This document shows positions 46,785 to 57,857 of a stretch of DNA of 64,000 nt, piece after piece. The translations under genes were made by a program, and so were the position numbers. Below the pieces are notes generated by a model. The model had not been told where the DNA came from. It ran no database searches and saw only the letters and a program-made list of their open reading frames with translations. The DNA lies in contig OX393577.1 of NCBI GenBank assembly GCA_947652605.1, forward strand, positions 19,347,466-19,411,465. Reading direction: 5' to 3'. Origin of the DNA: Elmis aenea (taxonomy: Eukaryota; Arthropoda; Insecta; Coleoptera; Elmidae). How positions within the stretch are numbered: position 1 is the first letter of the stretch; each line of letters opens with the position of its first letter.

Positions 46785-48005
46785 AAGTCCGCAACAAATG
46801 AAAAAAAAATTATTATCGATTTCCCAGAAAATTTTATTCCTTATAAAAGTTGGTACATGCTTTAAATTTTAAGATGAAAAAAAAAATTAATAAAAAGTCA
46901 TATGACACTAGATTTTAGTGGCTTTTCAATTTTTTGAACGTTAAAATTTCTTAAAAAATGAAAATTGAAATTTGACCGACAAAATTGAAATCTAGTCTTA
47001 ACAAGCTAATAAATAAATTTTTCCAATAAACATTTTCTGTATCTCTTAAAAAGAGGGCACTTTACTGTAGCGAATATTTCAAAAATTGCTAAAATCTATT
47101 GTCCTATGACTTTTTAATAAACTTTTTTTTATCTTAAAAATAGTTTTAGACCATGCACCAACTTTTATCACGAAAAAATTTTCTGAGGAAACGATAATAA
47201 AAAACTTTTCCATTTGTTGCAGACTTTTTGAACAGCAAAATTTCTTAAAAAATAAAAGTTGGCGGTTGACCGTCAAAATTTACATCTAGGTTTATTTATG
47301 GATTCTAAATAACTTTTTCCAATAAAACTTTTTTGTATCTCTTAAAATAGGGCACTTTACTCTTGCGAATATTTCAAAACTGGCTAAAATCTAGTGATAC
47401 CATTCTTCGGACCAGAAGCCGCAGTTGGTACATCCTATGGAACAGCTAAGCGGTGTCTTAATGACATATAATACAAGGGCATAATGCTCATTCGAAAAAA
47501 GTTGCAGGACAAGCCCATTCTAAGGCTATCCTGTCAATGGTCTCAAAAGAAAATACAAAAGAAATGCTCAGGATAAGCAGAGCAGACATTAGAGCAACCA
47601 CAGGACACTGTGGGCTAAACAAACAATTCTACATAATAGGGCTCTCAGAGACCGACATATGCAGAGGATGTGGTGCAGAAGAAGAAACTCCTCTTCCTCT
47701 TCACGTAATAAATATGCCAGTGTGAAGGATTCACACCCTATCGGCGTACACTTCTAGGACTGAAAAAAGCTAACCAAGAAGAGTTAAGAAAAACACCCTT
47801 AAAGAAAATTCTGGAGTTTTTCAAACACAGAACTCCTTTAAGGGGCCATCACCAGAGGGTACAATAGACCAATAGGTCGCAGTACAGGAACCCGAAAGGG
47901 GACCACCTCCGCGGAAATAATAAATAATAAAAATTTCTATTTGTTGCAGACTTTTTGAATGATATTATGAAAATTAAAAAAGTTTTTTATACTTTTTTGC
48001 TAAGC
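46785..48005. repeat. hAT-family modules without ends, split by a LINE tail
   Basis: 46785-46925 is a forward copy, and 47040-47240 and 47335-47400 are inverted copies, of the roughly 200-bp module found in the elements at 20.3, 30.5 and 53.3 kb (aaaagttggtacatgc, tcatatgacactagatttta). The module resumes at 47935 (tttgttgcagactttttgaa). No CAGGG termini were found. Confidence 0.6.
47400..47930 (+). pseudogene. LINE C-terminus: RNase H and zinc knuckle remnant (R1/I-like)
   Basis: The segment reads FFGPEAAVGTSYGTAKRCL (RNase H end), then LRISRADIRATTGHCGLNK (47570-47630) and the CCHC-like ICRGCGAEEETPL, then a frameshift before HV and RRTLLGLKKA. 'LRxxVGxxTGHCxLNxHLxxxGLxxxxxCRxCxxxEETxxHxxC' is the classic tail of I/R1-group LINE proteins. 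Everything upstream is absent, and frameshifts break the tail. It sits inside a hAT-type module, so it arrived later than that repeat. Confidence 0.78.
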
Positions 48006-49186
48006 AATTCTTTGATTGACCTAATGCACAAAAACAAAAAAATCAGTACATTTAGAGGCATAGCAAATCTCAACCATTTTTATTTTGAAAACTACGTTCC
48101 TGAACAAAAATTTTTTCCACGTTTAAACGTCGAGTCTATGAAAAATTGTTGGAGGTTTTTCGCTTGGCCACGCTGTATATATAATTAAAATCGTCATTAG
48201 TAAATAATATTGTACAATACAGACATTTCCAGCAATTTAAACTCGCTTTAAACCACTTTCTTCCGTCAAGTTACTTCAATTTAATTTTAAATCCATCAAG
48301 TACGCCTTGGCATTACATTTTTCTCAAGTTTAAATGCACTTAGCATAGAGTCTGACAATTATTATGTCATGATTTTGCTCTAACAACGCGATGTCGAAGC
48401 TCTACAACTAGATTTTTTCCAGAATTTATGCTCTTGAGGATTTATTGTGGCGACGGGTCCCAATTATATTTTCATTTGTTATGAATTACGTGACAGAATA
48501 TCATAATAATTGATTTAATGCTTTTGTTACTCTACTTGCAGGTACGGTTCTGAGGATTGGCTAAAATGTAGGTGTTACTTGCAGTGTTACTCATGATTTA
48601 TTGAATAAATATTGAGACACATATTCAATCTAATTCTAATCCTATATAATAGTCCCTCCGTTTATTGCAATGCCTTTTACGTTTTGTAAATAATCTCTTG
48701 CTGATTGATTTATAATGTTCAATATATAGGTCACCGAAAAGTGTTGCGTAATTTTAAAAGATGCACTAAAAATCACGGCTAATTTATGTCTTTACAGCTA
48801 CATTATTGGCAACGATTTTGTATAATCTTTCCTCTGTTTTATTAGCATATGCAATTTTTTATTATCTTTTTAAACAATACGTCTTTACATAACATTTTTG
48901 AAAGCTTCTTATATTTTTAAATACGCACTTAAATTTTTACTGCTGCTTTGTGGAATTCACCATGGGAACTGTACTTATAGTTAAAAATGAAAGGAAATTG
49001 CAAGGAAATTTCGCAATTCGTGCTTAATTAATGTTTGCTTCATTTCTAGTTGGAAAATTTGTACAATCATTAATTTATCCTCTACATTTTTAGTAACAAC
49101 CTATTTACTCGTTGTATTTTTTATTAAATACGTTGGCAGTATATTTTAAGATTTATAGTTTCTACAACGTAGGATTCTAAAAGACA
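48006..49186. other. Non-coding, nothing recognised
   Basis: AT-rich, with no gene, paired repeat or RNA structure that I can support. Confidence 0.35.
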
Positions 49187-50348
49187 TAAAGGGTGTTTCA
49201 GACCACCCGTACCAGCACTTTTATTCGAAAATGCGACGTCTGACAAAGATGGGAAATCTTTTTTATGATAAAACTGCATATGCAGAATTGACTGACGCTA
49301 TAGCGGTTTTTGTGATTAAACCGGAAGTGGTCAAATCCGGAAGTAACTTTAAAAACTTAAATGGAACCATATTTGATAAATAAGTACTTTTTACTGTTTT
49401 TTATTATTATCAGTATAGTGTGTAATCCATTAAACCCAAATAATAACAACATTTAAAAAACCCTATTCGCATGTAACTGAGTTCTGGACAAACCCTTTTT
49501 TTCTTTAGTTTTGTTTTTAATTAAATGAAATTTTAGACATATGATAGCGTAAAAAAAAACGATTATTTAAACATAAGTAAACTATTGTTTCACTTCCGGT
49601 TTCGCCGGAAATGACCCTAGGTTTGTTAGTTTAAATGGAACCTTGTGTATATGTTTACATTATTGGCAATAGGAAGCAATTTTAACAAACACTGCACTAT
49701 TTCCGTTAATGTACCACTACAATTCCGTTTAAAAAAAATTACACAATCAATAAAAAAAAATATTTTCGTCCAAAAATTATTTGAGGTAATGAACATTATA
49801 CAAAATGGTGCAGTTGTATTCAAAATTTCTCCCTTTTTCCAAAAATGTAAAAATGTACAGGGTGTTCCATTTAAAATATCAAACTTAGGGTAATTTTCGG
49901 CGAAACCGGATGTGAATCAATAGTGTACTTATGTTTAAATAATCTTTTTTTTTTAATGCATATCATATGTCTCAAATTTTATTTAACTAAATACAGAACT
50001 AAAGAATAAAGGGTGTATCTAGAACTCAGTTACATGTGACTAGGGTTTTAAATGTTATTATTTTGGTCCAATAGATTACAAACTATACTCACAATCAAAA
50101 AATTTTTCGAGTAAAAAATGCTTATTTATCTAATTAATATCTTTTTAATTATGCAATAAAAACCAGAGGATTCCAATCAAGTTTTTAAAGTTACTTCCGG
50201 ATTTTGCCACTTCCGGTTTAATCACGAAAATCGCTATAGCGTCAATTAATTCTGCATATGCAAATTTGTAAAAAAAAAAGAACTATCTTCGTCAGACGTC
50301 GCATTTTCGAATAAAAGTGCTGGTACGGGTGGACTGAAACACCCTGTA
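49187..50348. mobile_element. Full-length palindromic (foldback) element, about 1.16 kb
   Basis: Left 'gggtgtttcagaccacccgt' mirrors right 'acgggtggactgaaacaccc'. The next 40 bases (accagcacttttattcgaaa, cgacgtctgacaaag) are also mirrored. Symmetry persists to the centre near 49768 through ttccggtttcgccggaaat-type blocks. The two opposed ORFs in its centre are consequences of the palindrome. A half-copy lies at 505-790. Confidence 0.85.
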
Positions 50349-51669
50349 CATTTCATATAAACTCAAATTTTCCAGGATTTTCTACTTATATGGTAAGTAG
50401 ATCACAGTAAAGTTCGTGCGTTGTTACCTATTGCATATGTAGATTATGTGACCTTATACAAGGAAACGAGAAGAACTACGAACAATCATCGTAAACTAAG
50501 GACAAACAGCAGGATGGAGAACTCTTTGTAAAAACGAGCAAAAAACAACAAAATGATCAAGAGACTAGAAAATCTATTGTCATTTAAAAAAAATTACGTT
50601 TCTAAAAGATGTTTATAAGATTTCTGTTTTCACGACAAACGGTTCTCAAAAAATTTTCAACTCTTATGGTGTTACCTCTTTGGGCATCTTATTCTTTAAA
50701 ATTAATTAAAATATTCGTCGATACTGGATCAATCACTTTTTTTTACTAAAATTGACAAATATGGTAGCATAATGAGATAGTGATAATAATGTAACAGTAA
50801 CTTTGTAAAAGATGGGAGAGTCTCTCGACCTATTTTTTTTTGACTGGCGCTCCTAATACTCTTAAATTGTTTATTGTTGAATTGTTACGAGAGAAAATTT
50901 ACCATAAAATTGGACTATTATATATTTTTTTTAGATACAATAACCCTTTATTGATTTATCGTAGAGATAGGAACGTTTTATTCTAAATAAATAATAAACA
51001 ACATGACATTTTCTCGGCTTTCTAGTTCAACAATGGGAAGGTTATACCAATTAATGGAATTAACCGTGAACCTGAAAGAAGAGAAAGATTCACCGCGGAC
51101 TCAATACATGTATTGATCATTAGCGGAATTATCCCAAGTTGGGGATGCAATGCAAATGGCAAGCCCAGCTTGAGGTAGACATGACACAATCCTAGATAAA
51201 CAGATATCGTGACCGTCGAGTGACAAAATGATGTATACCAGGTCATGACGAGGCACTATGCACGTACTTTTGCATACACTTTATGGCCTTAACGTTGCAT
51301 TTTAGATCACGAATTTGACGTTTGCGTTTTTATTAAAAGGGGTCGTAAGGTCCCAATTAGGACAGATTTGCTCTATAATGGATAATTATTGAGAAAACAC
51401 GGAATCTTTTATAGCACGACAAAAACATCGGTTTGCTTAGTTTTGCATATTATTTGTATATCCTTGAAAATTAAACAACTATATGTAATAACAAGCAATA
51501 TTCGTCAAAGTGTAGTAGGTTTTTTGCTAGGCGATTTTTCTATTCCCTGCATTCAAATTAGGTAGGTACCTGGAATTCCTGGGACTTTTGCTTTTTGGAG
51601 ACATTTGCCTTATTTTAATAATTTTGTGAAATATAAAATTGTCTAAATATAATAATTTAAGAGAATGTG
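50349..51669. other. Mostly non-coding; one exon-like block
   Basis: Apart from the candidate exon at 51026-51174 I see no gene or repeat here. 50.4-51.0 kb is AT-rich and unstructured. Confidence 0.35.
51026..51174 (+). other. Candidate internal coding exon
   Basis: A 149-bp block follows a good acceptor (ttttctcggctttctag) and ends at TTGAG|gtagac. The frame from its first base is open throughout: FNNGKVIPINGINREPERRE, then RFTADSIHVLII and GCNANGKPSL. It has more balanced amino-acid and base composition than its surroundings. I recognise no family. It may be a host exon or an old element exon. An opposed minus-strand ORF (51022-51246) covers the same bases. Confidence 0.25.
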
Positions 51670-51671
51670 TA

Positions 51672-53101
51672 GGGGAAGTTGGGGTAAGATGACTAGGTTA
51701 ACAAGAAAATTAAGTTTTGGCCAAGAGAAAAATGATATAATTAAATAAAAATGACGAATACATACATTGGTGAATTACCTTTGAATTCCCTATGATTTTA
51801 AACTAAACAGCGCTTCCAATATTACAATAAAAAAACATAAACAAAAAATTTCATTTTAGTCATCTTACCCCATAGTGCGGGTAAGATGACGAACATAATG
51901 GGATAAGATGGCGCCTACATACATAAAACACAAATAAATTGTCCTTGGCCATCATAAGTGGTGCAGTCTTCATGGCACCACTCTTGACATTTGCAACACT
52001 GAATCCAGTCTGTCGCTGGTGGTTCTGTATAAGGTTTGTGGCAGATTAGACAATAATAGGATAAAGATTCAATTATTTGAAAAGATATAGCAGTTTTTTC
52101 ATTAGGCCCATTTCCTCCATTCTGTTTTGCTAACCTGTCTTTCTCTTCTAATTGATTTTTTATGGGAGTGCCAGTAATTACGCTCGCTGAGAGTTTTTTT
52201 TATTATTTTGAACAGGACGATTAATAGTTGGCAAGGGTCTGATTTTCCACAGTGAGGTGTCAGATTTCGACTTTGAGCAGCTAGGGCTTGTTCCTTTAGA
52301 GGTAAATAGTTTGCCCTTTACAATCCTTGATGATGAAGAAGGTTCAGGTTCTCCATCATTTTTTACAGGCGTAAACAAAGCATAGCTTTTCATTTGCTTC
52401 AACGGAATATTGCCATCTGAAGAAAAGTCTGAATCATCTGAGTTTTCATCAGAAATCTCCCTACCCATGTTACCATTAGTATCTCCACCAATGTTACCAT
52501 TGATATGGTCAGAAACATTCAGCAGCAGCAGCTGCATTGCAGGATGTAGTTCCTTCTTTAATGTCGTGCATTGCAGCTATCATTGCGCCTTGAGACCACT
52601 GACCACGATTGGTCTTTTTTTTGTGGGTTCTTGGCATGGATGTTCTAGATGTAATAAAATTTTATTACCAAAACCAGTGCTTACTGGTTGCTGGGGCAAG
52701 ATGACGAATCGTTATCTTACCCCTGTCATCTTACCCCACTACATATTAAAAATGTTTTTCTAATTTACATAAAAAACTACAAAAAGATTTATAAAATTTA
52801 AACAGAATACCAATACTATCACAGGTAATGTACAACCTACAGCAAAATTCAATTTGTTTTTTCCCGAGTTTTCCAAAAAAACACTAAACACCGGCAATAA
52901 ATATTGTAACCGAACATGTGATGACAAACAATTGCTTTTAACGGAAGAAATTTGAACTATATTAAAATCTTATCAGCTAATATTAACTTCGTCTACTAAC
53001 CTCCAGATGGTAGTGAAAATTTTGAATTTGAGTTTTTGATGGATTGCCTGTAAAAATCGTTCGTCATCTTACCCCGTTCGTCATCTTACCCCAACTTCCC
53101 C
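51672..53101 (-). mobile_element. Pogo-type element 'C'
   Basis: The ends GGGGAAGTTGGGGTAAGATG and CATCTTACCCCAACTTCCCC are inverted. TA lies at 51670-51671 and 53102-53103. Copies of gggtaagatgacg and its inverse recur near 51865, 51885, 52690-52740 and 53065, each matching its own terminus. It carries a rearranged transposase gene on the minus strand lacking the DDE core. Confidence 0.92.
51915..52637 (-). pseudogene. Pogo-type transposase of C, core deleted, PHD-type finger kept
   Basis: It begins MPRTHKKKTNRGQWSQGAMI, then IAAMHDIKEGTTSCNAAAAE, the start of a psq-type HTH, which breaks off near 52515. A deletion brings in the post-catalytic tail: the serine/acid-rich SDENSDDSDFSSDGN, IRPLP, then after a frameshift in an A-run ITGTPIKNQLEEKDRL. 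These parallel IRPYP and ILTDTPEK in element B. The end is an intact C4HC3 finger (CLICHKPYTE, WIQCCKCQEWCHEDC, FICVLC) just before a TAG at 51915. Second HTH and DDE domains are absent. Inactive as transposase. Confidence 0.75.
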
Positions 53102-53278
53102 TATATGAATTATGTGGTTAATAAAAAAGAATAACATTTATTTAAATACAGTGATGCGCAAAAGTATGGAAACAGACAAATATCTCAAATATTATTGCAG
53201 ATATTACAATGAACTTTATTATCTAAGCTCAAAACTTTCATAAAAATGTAAATTTTACGTAAATGGTTGACTTTAGAC

Positions 53279-54835
53279 CAGGGTATACCTGATTTAAAAC
53301 AATTGATTTAAATCACGATTTAAATCCTGATTTGCATCAAACTTTTTTTCACGATTTAACGTTACACGTCACATTTAAATTAAATGCACGTTTTACTTCC
53401 ACCCGCTTAAACAACCTCTAACAAAATACACTGGAAATATTGTATATTGGCTTCTCATAGGTCGGGAGTAAAAAAGTCACTACAGTAGGTAATGTTCTTC
53501 GAGCGAGGCATTCCGGTAGATTTGCTTTGTAAATTTTCACAATAATTTTTAATTTTAGTATCAAAAGATCTACAGCGTCATTTAAAAAGTTTGCAACAAT
53601 TGGAAAAGTTTTTTATTATCGATTTTTAGAATTTTTTATTGTGGATAAACGCTTGTAAAACTAATTTTAAGATGACAAAAACTCATATGACACTAGATTT
53701 TTACGATTTTAATAATATTCGCAAAAGTAAACTGCCCTTATCTAAAGACCTACGAAAAAAATCATTGGAAAAAAAGTGTTTACAAATAAAAAATATGAGT
53801 TAATACGAACTTTGACATTACAATTTCATTTTCGAATTTTATAAGTAATTTCAACATTTAAAAAGCTTGCAGTGAATAGAAAAAAAATGTATTATTCATT
53901 TTATGGAAAATTTTATTCTTGAGAAAAGTTGGTGCATGGCTTTAAGCAATTAAAGGAAAAAAGTTCAATAAAAATTCAAACAACACTAGCTTTTAGTGAT
54001 TTAGAAAAGAGACTCTTAAAACAAGGTCACTTTGCTCTTCTGAATATTTCTGAAATCGCTAAAATCTAGTGTCGTATGAATTTTTATGACATTTTTTCCA
54101 TCTTAAAATTAGTTTCAGTCAGGGCTAGAAACCGAAAAAAATGTTGGTTAACGGTTAACCGAAATCAAGAACTTTATTTTTATAACGGTTTTTGTTGAAA
54201 AACTGGTTTTTTCCGTAAAAAACCGGTTTTGAAAAAACCGGTTAATTTAAAGGTTTTTAACATTATTCAGATTTGGAATGCAAGGTATAAAAAGATATTA
54301 TCTATTTATAATTTTATAATATATGTACAATCAAGCATTCAGTAATTACTTTTGGTAAACTAATCACATTTAATACAGATTTTGTATTTTTTCAAAATAA
54401 TTTTTATTAAAAAGAGATGTTTAAAAAACCGGTTTTTTATTATTTTGGTTAAAGGTTACCGTTTTTTTTTGCCTTTAAAAATAACGATTTCGGTTTCGGT
54501 TAAAAATCACAATTTTGGACAAAAAATAAAGGTTAACCGGTTTTTTAAACCGGTTTCATGCCATGGCTTTCAGTCATGTACTAAATTTATCAAAAATAAA
54601 AGTTTCTGATATATTTTTAATAAAAAACTTGTTCATTTGTTGCATACTTTTTGAATGACGCTGTATAGTAGATATAATGTAGGGTGAAAAATGAATCTTA
54701 TAAAACAATAAAAAAAACACAAAAATTCGTGTTTTTTTTTGATTTTTTAAATTTATATCAATCATTTTTGATTTTTTTTAATTATATGAATGATTTTTAA
54801 TTGTTTTAGTAAAAATCAAATTCTGCCTTACCCTG
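53279..54835. mobile_element. hAT-type 'gatttaaatc' element inside the Tc1-type MITE
   Basis: CAGGGTATACCTGATTTAAA and ATTCTGCCTTACCCTG are the ends. Flanking 8-mers are ctttagac (53271-53278) and ctttaaac (54836-54843), one mismatch apart. It has the modules of the 20.3- and 30.5-kb elements (forward near 53570 and 53860, inverted from 54000), with a further hAT MITE inside. Confidence 0.85.
54120..54565. mobile_element. hAT MITE rich in 'aaccggtt', innermost of three
   Basis: CAGGGCTAGAAACCG at the left faces CGGTTTCATGCCATG at the right (two substitutions). The flanks gtttcagt (54112-54119) and gctttcagt (54566-54574) are a duplication with one extra base. Sister elements read continuously here. 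The interior repeats aaccggtt, ggttaacc and their variants. Confidence 0.75.
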
Positions 54836-55095
54836 CTTTAAACCCCCACAACCTCATGTCTTTTTAAAGTAAATTTTAAGAGGAATCCAAAAATATAAAA
54901 ATATACAGTGTATATTATTTAAGATTTCAAAGTTTGAGTCCGTTTTCTGTTGAACCGGAAGTAGTATGGCATTTTCAGTATTTTCATTTAATTTGAAAAA
55001 TACGATAACGCGTAGATTCCAAATTTCATTGTAGTATGTATCTGCAATACTATTCTACATATTTGTCTGTTTCCATACTTTTGCGCATCACTGTA

Positions 55096-55831
55096 TAAAC
55101 AACAATTAAACCAAAATATTCATATCCAATAATTTGTAGTACAAGACGTTTTGTATATTGTTTTCGTTATTTTCGGTTGTTTACAGTTGTTTTTGGTCCA
55201 TTCTGATATTCACAATTGTTACAGTTTTGTATTAAATTTGCTCTAAATTTTAAGTAAAGTTGCATCGTAGATGGTTTTATCATTAAAATTAAGGCAAATT
55301 AAATAAGATGTATGTTATAAACGCTTAAACATGATCGATTTATTTTTTTTTAAAAGTTGCACGACATTTAGTAAAGCACTACACACCTTGCACAAGTCGG
55401 TTCTGACTTAGTAAATTAAAATGAATTACCTTAATGTCACCAATGATATATACCAGCTTCTGGAATTTATGACGAAATACAATTAATTTCATGCACTTTT
55501 TTGTGCTTTAGTTGACACTATCGACACGATTAGAATGTCGGTGCTTGAGACACTAGCAGACATACATATTTATGGTCTACTTGAAACTTAATTGAAAATG
55601 TTAATGAGGACTAAATCATAGCGCTGTGCTGCACTCTACTGTTCTGAATGGCATTTGCATTAAATTGCTTCATTTTTAAAATCATTAGTCACGAACTTAA
55701 TGTAGATAATTTTTGCAAACATTGTACAATCACTGAACATATTTATGTAACAGTTTGTTTAAACAAACCAATAGCTCAAAATTTAAACTTCTTAAATAAA
55801 CTGGTACCAAATGACTTTCGCCATATACATA
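55096..55831. other. Non-coding spacer
   Basis: No gene, paired repeat or RNA gene seen. The frame at 55648-55878 runs into a transposon end and is not credible. Confidence 0.35.
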
Positions 55832-56240
55832 TACAGGGTGTTTCACTTTTCCATAGGACACTATTTCTATCTCCGTAAATAATGAAAATACAAGGTTGGT
55901 TAACTGGGACAAAAGTTAGCTATTTAGGAGTGTATTTTAAACAAGATCTTGTTTTGTTTAAAAATTCCATGGTCTGCGTGATAGATATAACGAAAAAACC
56001 GAAATCGACCAAAATTTTAAAACTCAAGTATCTGGGGCTGGGCTATCGTTGCTAATACACAAAAATGCCAAACGAAAAAAATTTTGTAGATTTTGTTTGC
56101 TTTAAGATGACGACAGTCAGATTTTTATTTATAAATTACCGTGCGAGATATTTGACAAAACACTTTTTCTTAAATGGCAAAAGTACTTAAAACTGTGAAT
56201 GTAGTGGAAAAATGAATTAACCCTTGAGTTTATTTGAATA
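55832..56240 (+). repeat. Solitary arm of a TACAGGGTG-class element
   Basis: It starts TACAGGGTGTTTCACTTTTC and carries the 'atacaaggttggttaactgg' word about 55 bp in, like the foldback arms. No inverted partner is seen before 57.1 kb. Confidence 0.5.
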
Positions 56241-57127
56241 TAAGATTTATTATGATTTTAAAAAGGGTATAAACTTACTGTACTGTTTTAAAAAATACAT
56301 GTTGAAAAATTTAATGATTAAGTACTAAAAATTTTGCTTTAAAAATGATTACAGACACAGGCACTGGCGCCAGATAACTAATAGCGTAGCATCAACTCTA
56401 TAGAATAATTTTGGTAATTAAACTTTTAACAATGCGGTGTATGTTCTTTAACGTACTCGCACATAATATAAATCAACAAATTTAAATTACTTTGACGCAG
56501 CTGTTATTCTAATACAATGACCAAGGCGCCTTTAATAAGCGAAATATCTAAACAATAAAGGTTGATTATTTTGGCAATCATTTGTAAGGATTGTGTCTCA
56601 CATTAAACTATTCAGGCAAATGAAAAACTTATTGTTCGCTAATTTACTTTTAAATTAGCTAATAAATGATATATTGTTGTTTGTAATAAATAGGCAATCA
56701 ACAGCGTAAACAACACCAAGACGAATTCATTTAATGGTTTAACTTGTTAATGCAAACTACTAAGAACACCAAGTACCAACTACTACTGGCTGATAACTGT
56801 TTCTAACAGAAACAGTTTAACGTGTAATTATATTTATAAGGTTTGTTAGTAAATAAATGCCCAAGGGTTTTCCAAGGACCGCAAAAAACATACCATTGAA
56901 AATACCATGATATGGTGAAATAAATGAAACTACTTTTAAAAATACCAAACCATTGAGTTTAATCTTATCACCATCTTCCAAGCTTCTTAATATAATTAAA
57001 TATGAACTTCAAGTTATAAAAATTAAAGCTATTAAACTTTAAGTTTAGTTAGTTAATCAGAACAAAATTAAAAATTAAATGATAATCATTGATTTTATAT
57101 ACGTTTTAATCCATTCAAGTAATACTG
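56241..57127. other. Non-coding, nothing recognised
   Basis: AT-rich sequence. A short palindrome 'aactgtttctaacagaaacagtt' lies near 56797. No gene. Confidence 0.35.
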
Positions 57128-57857
57128 TAAAGGATGGCCTATTATCTATGCCCAAACAGGGTATCTCGGTTGTTATCAGAGATTAAAAAAAAAAAAAGAA
57201 CGTAGCCTCGATTTCTTTTTTCAAGAGAAATTCATTGCCGTAAACAGATTTTTGATATCTTTTTTAATTTTCGAAATATAGACAAAAACAGATTTTTGGC
57301 ACTTTTCAAAAATGTTAAATATCTTGCTTAAACGAAAAGATAGAGAAAAACTTTAAAAACGTGTTTGGCATGGTTTTTATCCTTATTAAGATAGCGATGT
57401 TAATTTTTTCTTCCTCATATAAGTAGCGATATATTTCACCAAACTTTTTATTTTGAATAGCAACCATAAGCAAATTATATTTTTTTGAAAAGCAGAAAAA
57501 GTAGCTTTCGATTTATGTTAAAGCCAACTATGGTTGCCATTTGAAATTAAAAAGTTGTGTAATATATCAATATTTGTATGAATAAAAAAAATTGAACACC
57601 GCTATCTTATTAAGAACAAAAACCATACAAAAAAGGTTTTTCTCTATAATTTTGTTTAGGAGAGATATTTAACATTTTTGAAAAGTGCCAAAAATTGGTT
57701 TTTGGCTATATTTCGAAAATCAAAAAATATATGAAAAATCTGTACGGCAATGAATTTCTCTATAAAAAAATAAACCGAGACTACGTACTTAGTTTTTTTC
57801 TATCAGTGATAATGACCGAGATACCCCGTATGGGCATCTATAATAGGCCACCCTGTA
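57128..57857. mobile_element. Full-length palindromic (foldback) element, about 0.73 kb
   Basis: Left 'ggatggcctattatctatgc' mirrors right 'gggcatctataataggccac', which ends CCCTGTA. Inside, 'aaaaatgttaaatatct' near 57308 and 'gatatttaacatttttga' near 57664 mirror each other. The centre is near 57493. The left TACAGGGTG has mutated to TAAAGGATG. No coding capacity. Confidence 0.82.

Larger units (their letters stand above)
53149..55093. mobile_element. Tc1-type MITE split by a hAT element
   Basis: CAGTGATGCGCAAAAGTATG, continuing 'gaaacagacaaatat', begins at 53149. Its exact mirror ends at 55093. TA lies at 53147-53148 and 55094-55095. About 380 bp remain after removing the hAT element. The interior has no coding capacity. 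It starts only 46 bp after element C's right TA. Confidence 0.9.

Noticed and set aside
52410..52763. 117-codon plus-strand ORF
   Set aside because: Antisense shadow of the element C transposase tail and N-terminus.
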